DNA from: Anaerolineaceae bacterium
GTDB taxonomy: Bacteria; Chloroflexota; Anaerolineae; Aggregatilineales; Phototrophicaceae
Length of the DNA: 64,000 bases
NCBI GenBank assembly: GCA_020634115.1
Contig: JACKCH010000023.1
Coordinates: 1-64,000, forward strand
Direction of reading: 5' to 3'
Shown here piece after piece: positions 36,875 to 46,099 of this stretch. A model generated the notes under the pieces. It was not told the origin of the DNA. It made no database searches and saw nothing but the letters and a program-made list of their open reading frames with translations. Each line of letters starts with the position of its first letter. Position 1 is the stretch's first letter. Both the position numbers and the translations under genes were made by a program.

Positions 36875-38419
36875 ATGCTGCGCCGTTTCCTGTACCTGTT
36901 ACTATTCTTCAGCGCGTCCTGCGGGGCATTAAGCGCCCCCACACCGCCGCCTACCAATACCCCAACGAATACGCCAACGGTGACTCAGACGCCGAGTCCC
37001 ACGCTTTCCCCGACTCCGGCGCTGCCGACCAGCACGCCCACCAATACCTCCACACCCACCGACACGCCAACCAACACACCCACGCCAACCATTACGCCGA
37101 CGCCCTTCAACACGCCGGAACCGACCATCGGATTCGTCTTCGACAACTGGCAGCTGGCCGACGTGCCAACTGACCTGGCTAGGCGGCTGGCCGATACGTC
37201 GTATGTGGCGTTTGTCAACCAGAATGACCGTGATGGAGTGGGGGATGTGCGCACGCCGCAGCCTGCCACCAACGTCGAGACGCTCTATTATATGCCCCCT
37301 ACCAATTCCGCCGGGCGCGTGGCGATTCTGCAACTCCCCTCGTCCAGCGAAAATGAGGTGTATATCTCCGCTTCCGGCACATCTATCGCCTACTTTTTAC
37401 AGGATTCCGGTGGACAAAAGACCGGGTTGTACGTGCTTGACCTGGAAACCGGCATCGGTGGCCGGATTCTGCCGGTGAATTCACTAGTGCAGCGCGGGCG
37501 CGTGAGTGAACCGGCCTGGTCGCCGGACGGAGCGCAGTTGGCGATGGCGCTGGCAACCGGCTACGACATGGATATTTTCGTCATCAACAAGGACGGCACC
37601 GGGCCGCGTAACCTGACACCCGATGGCGCGTATGAATTCTGGCCGGTCTGGTCGCCGGATGGCCGTTATATCGTCTTTGTCTCTGACCGACTGCTTTGCC
37701 CAAGCTGGATTCCGGGCGACGAAAACGCCTGCGACGCCAACACACAACCTGCACCCAATGGCGGCAATGTATTTGTCACTGAGGTTGCAACCGGGCAGAC
37801 GACGCTGCTCTCTGACCAGTGGGTAACTGAGCCGCCGCGCTGGTTGAATAATTCCATCGTCACCTTCGCCAGTGGCGACCCCACCCTGGGCGACCCGGAA
37901 CGCACCATCTGGTTTGCGGATACGACCACCGGGCAGGCGCGGGAAGTGCGTCTGCTGGATGGCTCAGACGGCCCGATTCGCCTCTCGGAAGCGTGGTCGC
38001 CGGATGGCGCATCGGTGCTGTACCAGAGTGCCGGGACAACCAGCGAATTGATTCTGGCGAATGCCAACGGCGCGGCCTTAGCCAACAACACAGCACTGCT
38101 CTTTCCGCGCTTCGGGATGGTCGCAGCCTGGTCGCCGGATGGCACGCGAGTCGCCATCGGCGGGGTGAACGGCCAGTGTCCGTATGGCGTCACCGTGCTG
38201 GATACCAACCTGAATTTTGTCGCCAGAGGGACGCCGCCGCCCAGTATGTGTGACCCGGCCTACTCGCCCGATGGTCGCTTCCTGGTCTTCACCGGGGTGA
38301 TTCCCAATGTGGATGGGCGGGTGGATGTGTATATCGCCGGAGTCAACGGCTTCGGCGCGGTCAACATGACCGGTGGCTTACGCGGCACGATCACGCTGCT
38401 CGGTTGGGTTGGAGGGTAA
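36875..38419 (+). CDS. PD40 beta-propeller lipoprotein with Thr-Pro linker
   Basis: The 514-residue protein has a lipoprotein signal (FLYLLLFFSASC, lipobox Cys16). A linker of about 60 residues made of TPTNTP-like units follows (residues about 22-85). The remainder is a TolB-like propeller with at least five PD40 units (PAWSPDGAQLAMAL, PVWSPDGRYIVFVSD, EAWSPDGASVLYQS, AAWSPDGTRVAIGG, PAYSPDGRFLVFTG). It should sit outside the membrane, spaced by the linker. The linker DNA is a run of ACN-CCN-type codons, likely to vary in length between strains. No enzyme motif is seen. Confidence 0.88.
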   Translation: MLRRFLYLLLFFSASCGALSAPTPPPTNTPTNTPTVTQTPSPTLSPTPALPTSTPTNTSTPTDTPTNTPTPTITPTPFNTPEPTIGFVFDNWQLADVPTDLARRLADTSYVAFVNQNDRDGVGDVRTPQPATNVETLYYMPPTNSAGRVAILQLPSSSENEVYISASGTSIAYFLQDSGGQKTGLYVLDLETGIGGRILPVNSLVQRGRVSEPAWSPDGAQLAMALATGYDMDIFVINKDGTGPRNLTPDGAYEFWPVWSPDGRYIVFVSDRLLCPSWIPGDENACDANTQPAPNGGNVFVTEVATGQTTLLSDQWVTEPPRWLNNSIVTFASGDPTLGDPERTIWFADTTTGQAREVRLLDGSDGPIRLSEAWSPDGASVLYQSAGTTSELILANANGAALANNTALLFPRFGMVAAWSPDGTRVAIGGVNGQCPYGVTVLDTNLNFVARGTPPPSMCDPAYSPDGRFLVFTGVIPNVDGRVDVYIAGVNGFGAVNMTGGLRGTITLLGWVGG

Positions 38420-38494
38420 ACCCACGGCGAACTGCTTCATGGCTGAGTTTTCGCGTATAGACTGGTTGTAGACATCAGTGATGGAGATTTCACT

Positions 38495-39680
38495 ATGACA
38501 CACTACCTAGCGGGAACCCGCCTCAAAGCTGATATTCAGACCCTTATTGAGACAACCGGACCGCGACCGGCAGGCCACCCCGCTGAAGGGCAGGCACGCC
38601 AATGGGTAGAAGCTCGGTTGCGCGAAAGCGACATTCAGGACGTAGAATCCATTGATTACGTCACCCCCGATACATGGGGATGGGGTACGATTGTCCCGAC
38701 CATCATTGCGTTGGTTGGGATGTTTTTTGTGCCCCATCCACTGTTTTCAAGCTTTCTGGTGCTGCTGGCTGCCCATCAATTTCTGCTGGCGACAGTTGCC
38801 CGTCTGAACGATCATCTGCTGTACTTCCTGTATCCTAAGCGCCCTAGTGCCACCCTGCTCGCCAGAATTCCACCAACTGGCGATGTTTGGAAGCGCGTGG
38901 TACTCATCGGGCATCTGGACACCAATAAGCACCGGGCAAGCTTTGCGCCGCACCTCAAAAAACACCTACGTCTTAGCAGCACGATTCTTCTGGGAAGTAT
39001 GGTGGCATATGCCATTGCCAATCTGCTCGCTTGGGATATCGTGCGCTATGTGACAATACTGTACGCGGCCATCGCGCTGATGACCCTCCTGTTAGATGAA
39101 AAAGACGGGTACGTGGACGGAGCCAACGACAACGGCTCGGCAGTAGCGTGTGTACTGGGCATCGGGCGGCAGGCGCAGGCCGCGCCGTTCCGGCATACTG
39201 AAGTCTGGCTGGCCTTCCCCGGTGAGGAAGAAGTCACCCATAACGGCCTCAAGGCACTGCTTAAGCAGTCCGGCGAGACGCTGCGCAGCGCACAGTTCAT
39301 TGACTTCGAGATGGTCGGTAAAGGGCATCCACTACGCCACCCGGCAAAGCGGGCTGATCGCGTTTTCGGAGTATTACCCCGATGCTGCAAGCCTGGCGCT
39401 GGCCGAAGCGACCGCCAAACGATTGGCGGATTCGTACCCGGTCAGCGGGCGTGAACTGCCCATTTTGGACGAAGTGGGCACGCTGCGGCGGTTGGGTTTC
39501 CGTGCCATCGGTCTGGATGGGGTGGACTCTGACGGTTTTCCATCGAACTGGCACCAGTTCAGCGACACCGTCAGCAACATTGACGAGCGCGCGCTGGAAA
39601 CAGCGGCGCACTTCGCCTGGGGCATGATTGAGACGATAGATGCCTGCGCTAGTGAGGAGTCCTCAGTCTCCACCCATTGA
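38495..39680 (+). pseudogene. M28 family zinc peptidase with one frameshift
   Basis: Two frames join near 39330. The first (from ATG 38495) has a helical membrane hairpin (about 70-110) and the metal ligands GHLDTN, DGANDNGSAV, FPGEEEVTHNG and FIDFEMVG. The second carries SNWHQFSDTVSNIDE with the last zinc His and stops at 39680. Together they give about 395 residues, normal for M28 aminopeptidase-like proteins. All five expected ligand positions are present across the two frames, so a single indel in otherwise good sequence may be an error rather than decay. The membrane insert is unusual; the peptide substrate is unknown. Confidence 0.8.
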
Positions 39681-39714
39681 TTTCTGTAGATGTACTCCTA
39701 TCGAACAATTAGAT

Positions 39715-39743
39715 TGCCGAGTCACCACCTTATTGCTATACTC
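39715..39743 (+). promoter_or_regulatory. Candidate sigma-70-like promoter before the DUF4062 gene
   Basis: TTGCCG and TATACT are spaced by 17 bases, about 110 bases before the DUF4062 start codon. The hairpin with U-run at 39788-39828 would lie in its leader. Confidence 0.4.
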
Positions 39744-39787
39744 TGCATAATAATATCCTGTAGCATATCAATTTGAGACTGTGAATC

Positions 39788-39828
39788 CCACACACAATCA
39801 GAGTTGGGGATGTGTGGGTTTTCCTTTT
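39788..39828 (+). terminator. Intrinsic terminator between the peptidase and DUF4062 genes
   Basis: CCCACACA pairs with TGTGTGGG around a 15-base loop, followed by TTTTCCTTTT. It lies 107 bases after the peptidase stop and 24 bases before the DUF4062 start. It is either the peptidase terminator or, if the promoter at 39715 is real, an attenuator-like element in the leader. Confidence 0.65.
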
Positions 39829-39852
39829 CACAGTATGGCATGAGAAACCGGT

Positions 39853-42456
39853 ATGGCGAAGAACGTCTTCATCAGTTCCACATCCGAAGACCTGAGAATC
39901 CACCGCGAGGCCGTCAAAAGGGTTGTTGAGCGCCTGAACCTGCGGCCTATTGTGATGGAAAACTTCGGCTCCAGGCCGGGGGACGCCAAACACGTCAGTC
40001 TGAGCGAGATCGGACAGGCGGATATTTATATCGGCCTGGTCGCGCATCGCTATGGCTATGTACCGGAAGGCGCGACCAAATCCATCACGGAACAGGAATA
40101 TGATGAGGCGGTCAGAACCGGCGTCAAACGCCTGATGTACCTGATTGACCCCGCCTATGATTGGCCGACAGGTCTGTATGAGTCGGATGAACGCGCCCAG
40201 AAGCGGCTGTCCGCGTTCAAAAGTCAGATTGAAGCCCACAACGTCCGCAGCCTGTTCACCACATCGGAAGATTTGGCGACCAAAGTCGCCATTGATTTGA
40301 GCAACGCCCTCCATCTTGACCAGGAAACGGCAGAAATCAAGCGCGTTGAACTCGAAAAACGCCGCCGTCGCCAGTTTCTGGTGACGCTGCTCATTGGTGT
40401 CCCACTGGCGGTCATGATTGCCGCATTTATTTTCGTGATCCTGTTCGATTACAAAGGACTGGGAACGCAGGCCTTTATCGCATTGGGATTGCTGACCGAG
40501 ACGCCCACACCGACCCTAACGTACACACCCACCAATACACCGACTTCGACCCTCACGCCCACACCCACCAACACGCCAACGGCAACGAATACGCCCACTG
40601 CCACCAACACGCCAACCGCAACGCCGACCAGTACATTTACCCCCACGTCCACGCCCACACTGACCGCCACCCCGACCAATACGCCCACCGCGACGCCAAC
40701 GGTTACGCCGACCAATACACCCACCGTAACCGACACGCCAACCAATACGCCCACGTCGACACCGGCTACACCTGTGGTCTATTTGAACAACAGTATCCCG
40801 GCGCGAAGAGGGCCAGGCCTGGATTATGCGGAATTAACTTCCCTATCAGGGGATCAATATCTCGAATGGATAGGCATCAGCGAAGATGGCAAGTGGTATC
40901 AGGTCTTGCTGCCCAGTGGTGAGCTGGTTTGGATTGCCAACTCCGATCTGGCACTAGATACATTTGGCAACAAGCGGCTTGTGGGTGTGGTCGCAGCGCC
41001 GTCCTTCACACCCACCTACACCCCGACACCAACAGCGACCTACACGCCTTCCAATACACCCACCGCCACCAGTACCCCAACAGCGACCAACACACCTACC
41101 GCGACGAATACCCCGACGCCAACAGCCACATTCACGCCGACGTTCACTTTTACACCTACCACGACACCAACACTGTCTGTCCCCCGGCCAATCGTTGCCC
41201 GACCTGGGGATCGGGACGAGGCGTTGCAATATTCGGGAATCTGGAACTATGTGGGCTTCGTGGAGTTGAGCCAGCCACAGACTCAACGCTATACTATTCA
41301 TATAGACCCGAATTATCCGTTACGCTCGAATTTCTTCTGGTGTTCGGATAGCTCACAGAACCTCCCGGCGGTGATGGCGCCCTTCTCTGTGACGTTCTAC
41401 CTGGATGGCGTGCCGCTCGATACGACCCGCAACTTTTACGAGACAGAAAACACCCTGGCGTCAACCGGCGAATACTGCCATTTCTGGGATACCCTGATTA
41501 GCGGTTGGACTCCCGGCTATCAGAACGTGTTTGAAATCCGCTACACATTGCGCTCGGCGGTACTTGTGGGCGACAAGACCTTCCCGCCAGGGGATTACCG
41601 CTATGAATTCACGATTATCCCGGATCCAGCCGTCATTCGCTGCCCGGGGACGCGAATTGCACAGCTTCATCCTGGCACGGTCGCCCGCACCTGGCCGCTT
41701 GACCACACCACCGATACCACCAATCTGAATGTCCGCGAAGAGCCAAACGGACGCGTCGTCGGCTCCATTCCCAGAGGTCGTCTGTTTGTCGTGCTAGATG
41801 GGCCGCGCTGTACCTCGGGTGTAACCTGGTGGCAGGTGTATTACAAGGATAACCCAGGTCGTCCTGGCGAGGATGGGCTGATAGGCTGGAGTGCCGAAAC
41901 CTACTTCAATCAGTTCCTCGCCGAACCCCTGGACTATGAAGCTATCAACAGTGCCATGCCCACGATGGATTATCTTGAAATCGCCTACCAGCCGTTCGAG
42001 GGGGGCTATATGTTCTGGCTGCGTCCGGTTGATCAGATATGGGTGTTGTTTAAGGGCGCCAACGGGGATGACAGCGGCACCTGGCGCATCTATGATGAAA
42101 AGATCGAGCCACAGCGTTTCACCCGGCCAGCAACGAGCTTGCCCCAGTGCCAGGGATTGGTCAGGCCAATTAGCGGGTTTGCCCGGTTGTGGGAATCCGA
42201 TGCCGGGCTGCGGCAGAGCCTGGGGTGCGGCACAACGCCCGAAACGTGCGTATTTGGCGTGAACGCCTTTACGCCCAACGTGATTGCATCCATGACCAGC
42301 GACTGTCCCAACCCGCCCGACCCCAACGCCGGGCCGCTGCCGGTCAACTACGAATATTACCCGGATACCGGCACTCAGGTGTTATACGACTCGAACGGCC
42401 AGCCGTTCCAGTTGTTCCAGGATGGGCACTGGGAACGGGGTCATCCCGACCAGTAG
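39853..42456 (+). CDS. DUF4062 - transmembrane - Thr-Pro linker - SH3-domain protein
   Basis: Order over 867 residues. A cytoplasmic DUF4062 domain (1-155) has NVFISSTSEDLRIHREAV and GQADIYIGLVAHRYGYVPEG, then SITEQEYDEA. A basic stretch (RRRRQ) and one transmembrane helix (about 174-198) follow. Then come a 90-residue TPTNTPT linker, an SH3-like domain (about 315-370) and a second linker (about 380-440). The rest is a beta-rich region and a second SH3 domain (LNVREEPNGRVVGSIPRG, about 625-690) with a C-terminal module. The positive-inside rule places DUF4062 inside and the rest outside. DUF4062 is usually fused to NACHT/STAND or similar signalling proteins, so an outside-in stress or defence sensor is possible but unproven. 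A strong terminator follows. Confidence 0.85.
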   Translation: MAKNVFISSTSEDLRIHREAVKRVVERLNLRPIVMENFGSRPGDAKHVSLSEIGQADIYIGLVAHRYGYVPEGATKSITEQEYDEAVRTGVKRLMYLIDPAYDWPTGLYESDERAQKRLSAFKSQIEAHNVRSLFTTSEDLATKVAIDLSNALHLDQETAEIKRVELEKRRRRQFLVTLLIGVPLAVMIAAFIFVILFDYKGLGTQAFIALGLLTETPTPTLTYTPTNTPTSTLTPTPTNTPTATNTPTATNTPTATPTSTFTPTSTPTLTATPTNTPTATPTVTPTNTPTVTDTPTNTPTSTPATPVVYLNNSIPARRGPGLDYAELTSLSGDQYLEWIGISEDGKWYQVLLPSGELVWIANSDLALDTFGNKRLVGVVAAPSFTPTYTPTPTATYTPSNTPTATSTPTATNTPTATNTPTPTATFTPTFTFTPTTTPTLSVPRPIVARPGDRDEALQYSGIWNYVGFVELSQPQTQRYTIHIDPNYPLRSNFFWCSDSSQNLPAVMAPFSVTFYLDGVPLDTTRNFYETENTLASTGEYCHFWDTLISGWTPGYQNVFEIRYTLRSAVLVGDKTFPPGDYRYEFTIIPDPAVIRCPGTRIAQLHPGTVARTWPLDHTTDTTNLNVREEPNGRVVGSIPRGRLFVVLDGPRCTSGVTWWQVYYKDNPGRPGEDGLIGWSAETYFNQFLAEPLDYEAINSAMPTMDYLEIAYQPFEGGYMFWLRPVDQIWVLFKGANGDDSGTWRIYDEKIEPQRFTRPATSLPQCQGLVRPISGFARLWESDAGLRQSLGCGTTPETCVFGVNAFTPNVIASMTSDCPNPPDPNAGPLPVNYEYYPDTGTQVLYDSNGQPFQLFQDGHWERGHPDQ

Positions 42457-42483
42457 AGCGACAATAACTCAGGTGACAACAAA

Positions 42484-42519
42484 CGGGGAGAACGCAGCGG
42501 ATTCTCCCCGTTTTGTTTT
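42484..42519 (+). terminator. Strong intrinsic terminator of the DUF4062 gene
   Basis: CGGGGAGAA pairs perfectly with TTCTCCCCG around a nine-base loop, followed by TTTTGTTTT. It lies 28 bases after the stop codon. Confidence 0.9.
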
Positions 42520-42557
42520 ATGCCGGTTCTCAATTTGATTACTGCCCCAAAACCGCT

Positions 42558-42974
42558 TTACGGGAGTAATTCAAAGTAGGAAATATGGGCGGGGCGGATA
42601 ATAGAGAAATCACGACGATCAAAAGTGCAGATGTGCGTGATGTGGAGGCGTTCTGCAAGTGCCGTAAGACAGCTATCCACAAAATCCAGTTCAGCATCTT
42701 GATAAGCTCGCATAATGGCAACTGCTCGCTCAAAGTCTATGAGGGTGAGGGCGAGCAACGGTGCAACCTGCGCGATAAGTATCCTGCCGAAATGAAGTGC
42801 TGCTGTTGTTCCACCAACCCGCCTCAGGATATACATCACTTCGGGGAGGACAACATCGGGGACAATGAGATTGAGAGTGGTAGACGATGCAAACTGGATG
42901 GCTTTGGCGTGATTGTTATCCTTAGGATAGGCTAAAGCGATCAGGAAATTGGCGTCCACCAGCGCATCAGCCAT
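42558..42974 (-). CDS. vapC: PIN domain toxin (VapC-like)
   Basis: A 138-residue PIN-fold protein. The acidic residues expected for a metal-dependent ribonuclease are present: Asp in ALVDANFLIAL, Glu in VLPEVMYILRR, the central Asp pair in DAELDFVDSCLTALAE and the last in CTFDRRDF. PIN toxins cut tRNA or rRNA. Its start overlaps the end of the antitoxin gene by eight bases, the usual arrangement for vapBC. It ends 39 bases from the terminator of the converging DUF4062 gene. Confidence 0.87.
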   Translation of the reverse strand: MADALVDANFLIALAYPKDNNHAKAIQFASSTTLNLIVPDVVLPEVMYILRRVGGTTAALHFGRILIAQVAPLLALTLIDFERAVAIMRAYQDAELDFVDSCLTALAERLHITHICTFDRRDFSIIRPAHISYFELLP

Positions 42975-43254
42975 TATGATCCTCTGTTTGTTGCGTTTCC
43001 TGCCACCGCTGATAGCGGTCATCCTGGAAAAGGTCACGACTGTGGGTAGAGAGTTCCGCCTCTTCCTTCCAGGGTATAGCTTCGTCAGCCATTGCCTGCG
43101 CCAGATTGACCGCCCAATTGGCCTGGGTGCGGGGGGCTGTTTGTGAGGCCAGCAGCGCGGCTAACACCTCATCTACCGAACGCCCTTCTGTTGACGCTAT
43201 CGCTTCGAGTTGCTCGACCAGATCACCCCGCAGCGTGATTGTTTTCTCGTCCAT
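42967..43254 (-). CDS. vapB: Ribbon-helix-helix-like antitoxin (VapB-like)
   Basis: A 95-residue acidic protein. Its N-terminus (KTITLRGDLVEQLEAIASTE, then GRSVDEVLAALL) is a ribbon-helix-helix DNA-binding pattern. The C-terminal half (AELSTHSRDLFQDDRY) should wrap the toxin. It is translated first and overlaps the PIN gene. GAAGG lies upstream of the start and a TATAAT (minus strand, 43289-43294) about 35 bases before it. Antitoxins of this type repress their own operon. Confidence 0.82.
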   Translation of the reverse strand: MDEKTITLRGDLVEQLEAIASTEGRSVDEVLAALLASQTAPRTQANWAVNLAQAMADEAIPWKEEAELSTHSRDLFQDDRYQRWQETQQTEDHNG

Positions 43255-43288
43255 ACCAACACCTTCTCACAGATAGCCGTCACCTTTG

Positions 43289-43294
43289 ATTATA
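43289..43294 (-). promoter_or_regulatory. -10 element of the toxin-antitoxin operon
   Basis: TATAAT on the minus strand, correctly placed before the antitoxin gene. The matching -35 would fall in the sdh terminator hairpin and is weak. Confidence 0.5.
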
Positions 43295-43302
43295 CAACAA
43301 TT

Positions 43303-43335
43303 ACAGGGGAAGAATCACATCGACCCTTCCCCTGT
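43303..43335 (-). terminator. Intrinsic terminator downstream of sdhB
   Basis: ACAGGGGAAG pairs with CTTCCCCTGT around a 13-base loop. On the minus strand it is followed by AATTGTTGTAT, a moderate U-run. It closes the sdh operon 31 bases after the sdhB stop. Confidence 0.7.
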
Positions 43336-43365
43336 ACAGTATTTGAAGATATGCGGAGGATGACT

Positions 43366-44118
43366 CTACTCGTGCGTGGGGATGTTGTGCGGGTCAATAA
43401 TGCCGTCGGGCTTGCCGTTGCGGATCGCCAACTTGACCTCGCCAATGGCGCGGGTCACGGAAATCCCACGCGGGCAGGCCGGTGTACAGTTGTAAATCGT
43501 CCGGCAGCGCCACACGCCGTCCGGGTCGGCCAGCAGGTCGAGACGCTCTTGGGCGGCATGGTCACGGCTATCGAAAATGAAGCGGTGCGCCTGGATAATC
43601 GCCGCCGGGCCGACATACTGCCCATTCGCCCAGAAACTGGGGCAGGAAGTCGTGCAGCAGGCACACAGAATACAGTTGGTCGTATCGTCAAAGATCGCCC
43701 GGTCATCCGCCGATTGCAGGCGTTCGCGCCCGTCCGCCGGGAGCGGGTCGTTGTTCACGTAGTAGGGCATCACGGCGCGGTAATGCTCGAAGAATGGTTC
43801 CATATCCACGATCAGGTCTTTAATCACCGGCAGACCGAGAATCGGCTCCACCTGAATTTTCTCCCCAACATCACGGATGAGCAGCTTGCAGGCCAGCCGG
43901 TTGCGGCCATTAATCCGCATCGCGTCTGAGCCGCAGATACCGCTGGAGCAGGAGCGACGGAACGAGAGTGTGCCATCCTGTTCCCACTTCACACGGTGCA
44001 GCATCTCCACCACACGGTTCGTCGGTTCTACATCTTTCAGGACATATTCCTGCCAGTAGGGTTTGTCTTTACCGGGTATTTCCGGGTTATAGCGTCTGAT
44101 TTTGAAAGTCACGTCCAT
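43366..44118 (-). CDS. sdhB: Succinate dehydrogenase iron-sulfur subunit
   Basis: The 250-residue subunit carries electrons from the flavoprotein to the membrane anchor through three clusters. The [2Fe-2S] ligands lie in CSSGICGSDAM and NRLAC; the Asp in the third position is also seen in E. coli SdhB. The [4Fe-4S] site starts CILCACCTTSCP. The [3Fe-4S] site lies in CRTIYNCTPACP, and its last Cys probably serves the [4Fe-4S] cluster, as in other SdhB proteins. The start ATG 44118 is preferred to 44130. It is the last gene of the operon, 48 bases after sdhA. Confidence 0.93.
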   Translation of the reverse strand: MDVTFKIRRYNPEIPGKDKPYWQEYVLKDVEPTNRVVEMLHRVKWEQDGTLSFRRSCSSGICGSDAMRINGRNRLACKLLIRDVGEKIQVEPILGLPVIKDLIVDMEPFFEHYRAVMPYYVNNDPLPADGRERLQSADDRAIFDDTTNCILCACCTTSCPSFWANGQYVGPAAIIQAHRFIFDSRDHAAQERLDLLADPDGVWRCRTIYNCTPACPRGISVTRAIGEVKLAIRNGKPDGIIDPHNIPTHE

Positions 44119-44166
44119 GATTATGTCCAATTCCTGGTATCCAGCCGTTTATAACTGGTACACGGT

Positions 44167-45990
44167 CTAATATACGCGCTCTTTCGGCTTGAACCGCTCA
44201 TCCTGCTCATACAAGGAGAGATCAACCTTCTTGTCATAGTTAAACACGGCATTCAGCGGGCCATTGATCGCAGCGGCGCTGCCTTCATAAGTGGCGAGAG
44301 TATGCACCATCCACTTTTCATCATCGCGTTTCTTGTAATCTTCGCGGCTGTGAGCGCCCCGGCTTTCAGTGCGAGCCAGCGCCGATTCCGCCGTAATCTG
44401 TGCCAGGTCGAGCAGGCAGCCCAGTTCCCAGGCTTCCATCAGGTCAGTATTAAACCGATGACCGTGATCGTCAATCACCATATCGTTACGATAACGTTCG
44501 CGCAGTTCCCGAACCGACTCAACCGCTGACTGCATCCCGGCTTCCTCACGGAACACGCCGACATGATCCATCATCACCTGCTGCATTTCGTTGCGCAGTT
44601 CATAGGCGCGGGTCTTGCCCTTGTTGTTGCGAATCCGGTTCAGTTCGGCTTCGATTTCGCCGGTTGGGTTGGCCGGAAGCGGCGTGAAATCGGCGTGCTT
44701 GACATATTCAGCAATCGCCTTGCCACCGCGCCGCCCGAACACCACCAGGTCAACCAGGGAGTTCGTCCCCAGGCGGTTCGCCCCGTGGGCGCTCACACAG
44801 GCGGCCTCACCAGAAGCGTACAGCCCCGGCAGTACCGTCCAGTTGGCATCCATCACGACCTCAGCATCCACGTTGGTTGGAATACCGCCCATCGCATAGT
44901 GGGCCGTCGGCTGGATGGGCATCGGCTCGGTCAACGGGTCTACACCGGCATACGTGCGGCAGGTGTCAAGCGTTTCGGCCAGTGCGTGGCGGACATAATC
45001 ATCGTCAATCCGGCGTGATTCCCCGGCTTCGGCCAGGTAGCGGTTGACGGTTTCCGGGCGGATGTCCATATAGACATAATTCTTGCCCTTAATGCCTTTG
45101 CCGTCGCGCACTTCCAGGTAGATCGAACGGCTGACGACATCCCGGCTGGCGAGGTCTTTAATATTCGGGGCGTATTTTTCCATGAACCGCTCGCCACGGT
45201 CATTAATCAGCACGCCGCCCTCACCGCGAATACCCTCGGTAAGCAGCACGCCCAACCCGTACAGGCCGGTGGGGTGGAACTGGAAGAACTCCATATCCTG
45301 CATGGGGATGCCCCGGCGGAACAGTACCGCCGCGCCGTCACCGGTCAGCGTATGAGCATTGCTGGTGATCTGCCAGACGCGCCCCCAACCACCAGTAGCG
45401 AACATCAGGGCTTTGGCATGGAACACATGCAGTTCGCCCGTTCCCAGTTGTACCGCGATAATCCCGGCGGGCTTGCCGTCGTTCATGATAAGGTCTATAA
45501 CGTGGAACTCGTCAAAGAACTTGACGTTATCCTTGATACACTGCTGGTACAAGGTTTGCAGAATCATGTGGCCGGTACGGTCAGCGGAGTGGCAGGCGCG
45601 GCGCACCGGTTTTTCACCAAAATTGCTGGTATGCCCACCGAAACGGCGCTGGCTGATGCGTCCCTCCGGGGTGCGATCAAACGGCAGCCCCATGTGTTCC
45701 AGTTCCACAACCGCGTGAACGGCTTCTTCCGCCAACACCATCGCCGCGTTCTGGTCGGTGAGGTAGTCGCCACCTTTAACCGTGTCGTAAGCGTGCCACA
45801 GCGGTTTATCTTCTTCCAGGTTGCCGAGTGCCGCGCCAATGCCGCCCAATGCCGCCCCGGTATGGCTGCGGGTGGGGTACAGTTTGCTGACCACCGCCAC
45901 CTTCGCGCCACCCAAGACAGCGTAACGTGCTGCCATCAGCCCGGCGCCACCTGCGCCGATAATCACGGCATCAAATTGATGTGTCTGCAT
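44167..45990 (-). CDS. sdhA: Succinate dehydrogenase flavoprotein subunit
   Basis: The 607-residue protein oxidises succinate to fumarate. It has the FAD Rossmann motif IIGAGGAGLMAARYA and the covalent-FAD histidine region PTRSHTGAALGG. Substrate-site motifs include QFHPTGLYG and TEGIRGEGG. The catalytic-domain closure is HYAMGGIPTNVD and GANRLGTNSLVDLVVFGRRGG. Length and motif order are normal for SdhA/FrdA. It lies 109 bases after the inserted SH3-protein gene and is followed by sdhB; complex II reaction direction (succinate or fumarate) cannot be decided from this subunit alone. Confidence 0.95.
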   Translation of the reverse strand: MQTHQFDAVIIGAGGAGLMAARYAVLGGAKVAVVSKLYPTRSHTGAALGGIGAALGNLEEDKPLWHAYDTVKGGDYLTDQNAAMVLAEEAVHAVVELEHMGLPFDRTPEGRISQRRFGGHTSNFGEKPVRRACHSADRTGHMILQTLYQQCIKDNVKFFDEFHVIDLIMNDGKPAGIIAVQLGTGELHVFHAKALMFATGGWGRVWQITSNAHTLTGDGAAVLFRRGIPMQDMEFFQFHPTGLYGLGVLLTEGIRGEGGVLINDRGERFMEKYAPNIKDLASRDVVSRSIYLEVRDGKGIKGKNYVYMDIRPETVNRYLAEAGESRRIDDDYVRHALAETLDTCRTYAGVDPLTEPMPIQPTAHYAMGGIPTNVDAEVVMDANWTVLPGLYASGEAACVSAHGANRLGTNSLVDLVVFGRRGGKAIAEYVKHADFTPLPANPTGEIEAELNRIRNNKGKTRAYELRNEMQQVMMDHVGVFREEAGMQSAVESVRELRERYRNDMVIDDHGHRFNTDLMEAWELGCLLDLAQITAESALARTESRGAHSREDYKKRDDEKWMVHTLATYEGSAAAINGPLNAVFNYDKKVDLSLYEQDERFKPKERVY

Positions 45991-46099
45991 GAATATTGCT
46001 CCTTCAGGCTAACTGTCCGTCAGCCATTAGCCGTATTTATACGAAAAAACGGTTCTTTCTCAAAGCAGACTATCAGATCAAAAGACACAGCACCGCTGT

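Noticed and set aside
40500..40765. Tandem repeat array or CRISPR
   Set aside because: The repetition is explained by Thr-Pro codons inside an open reading frame.
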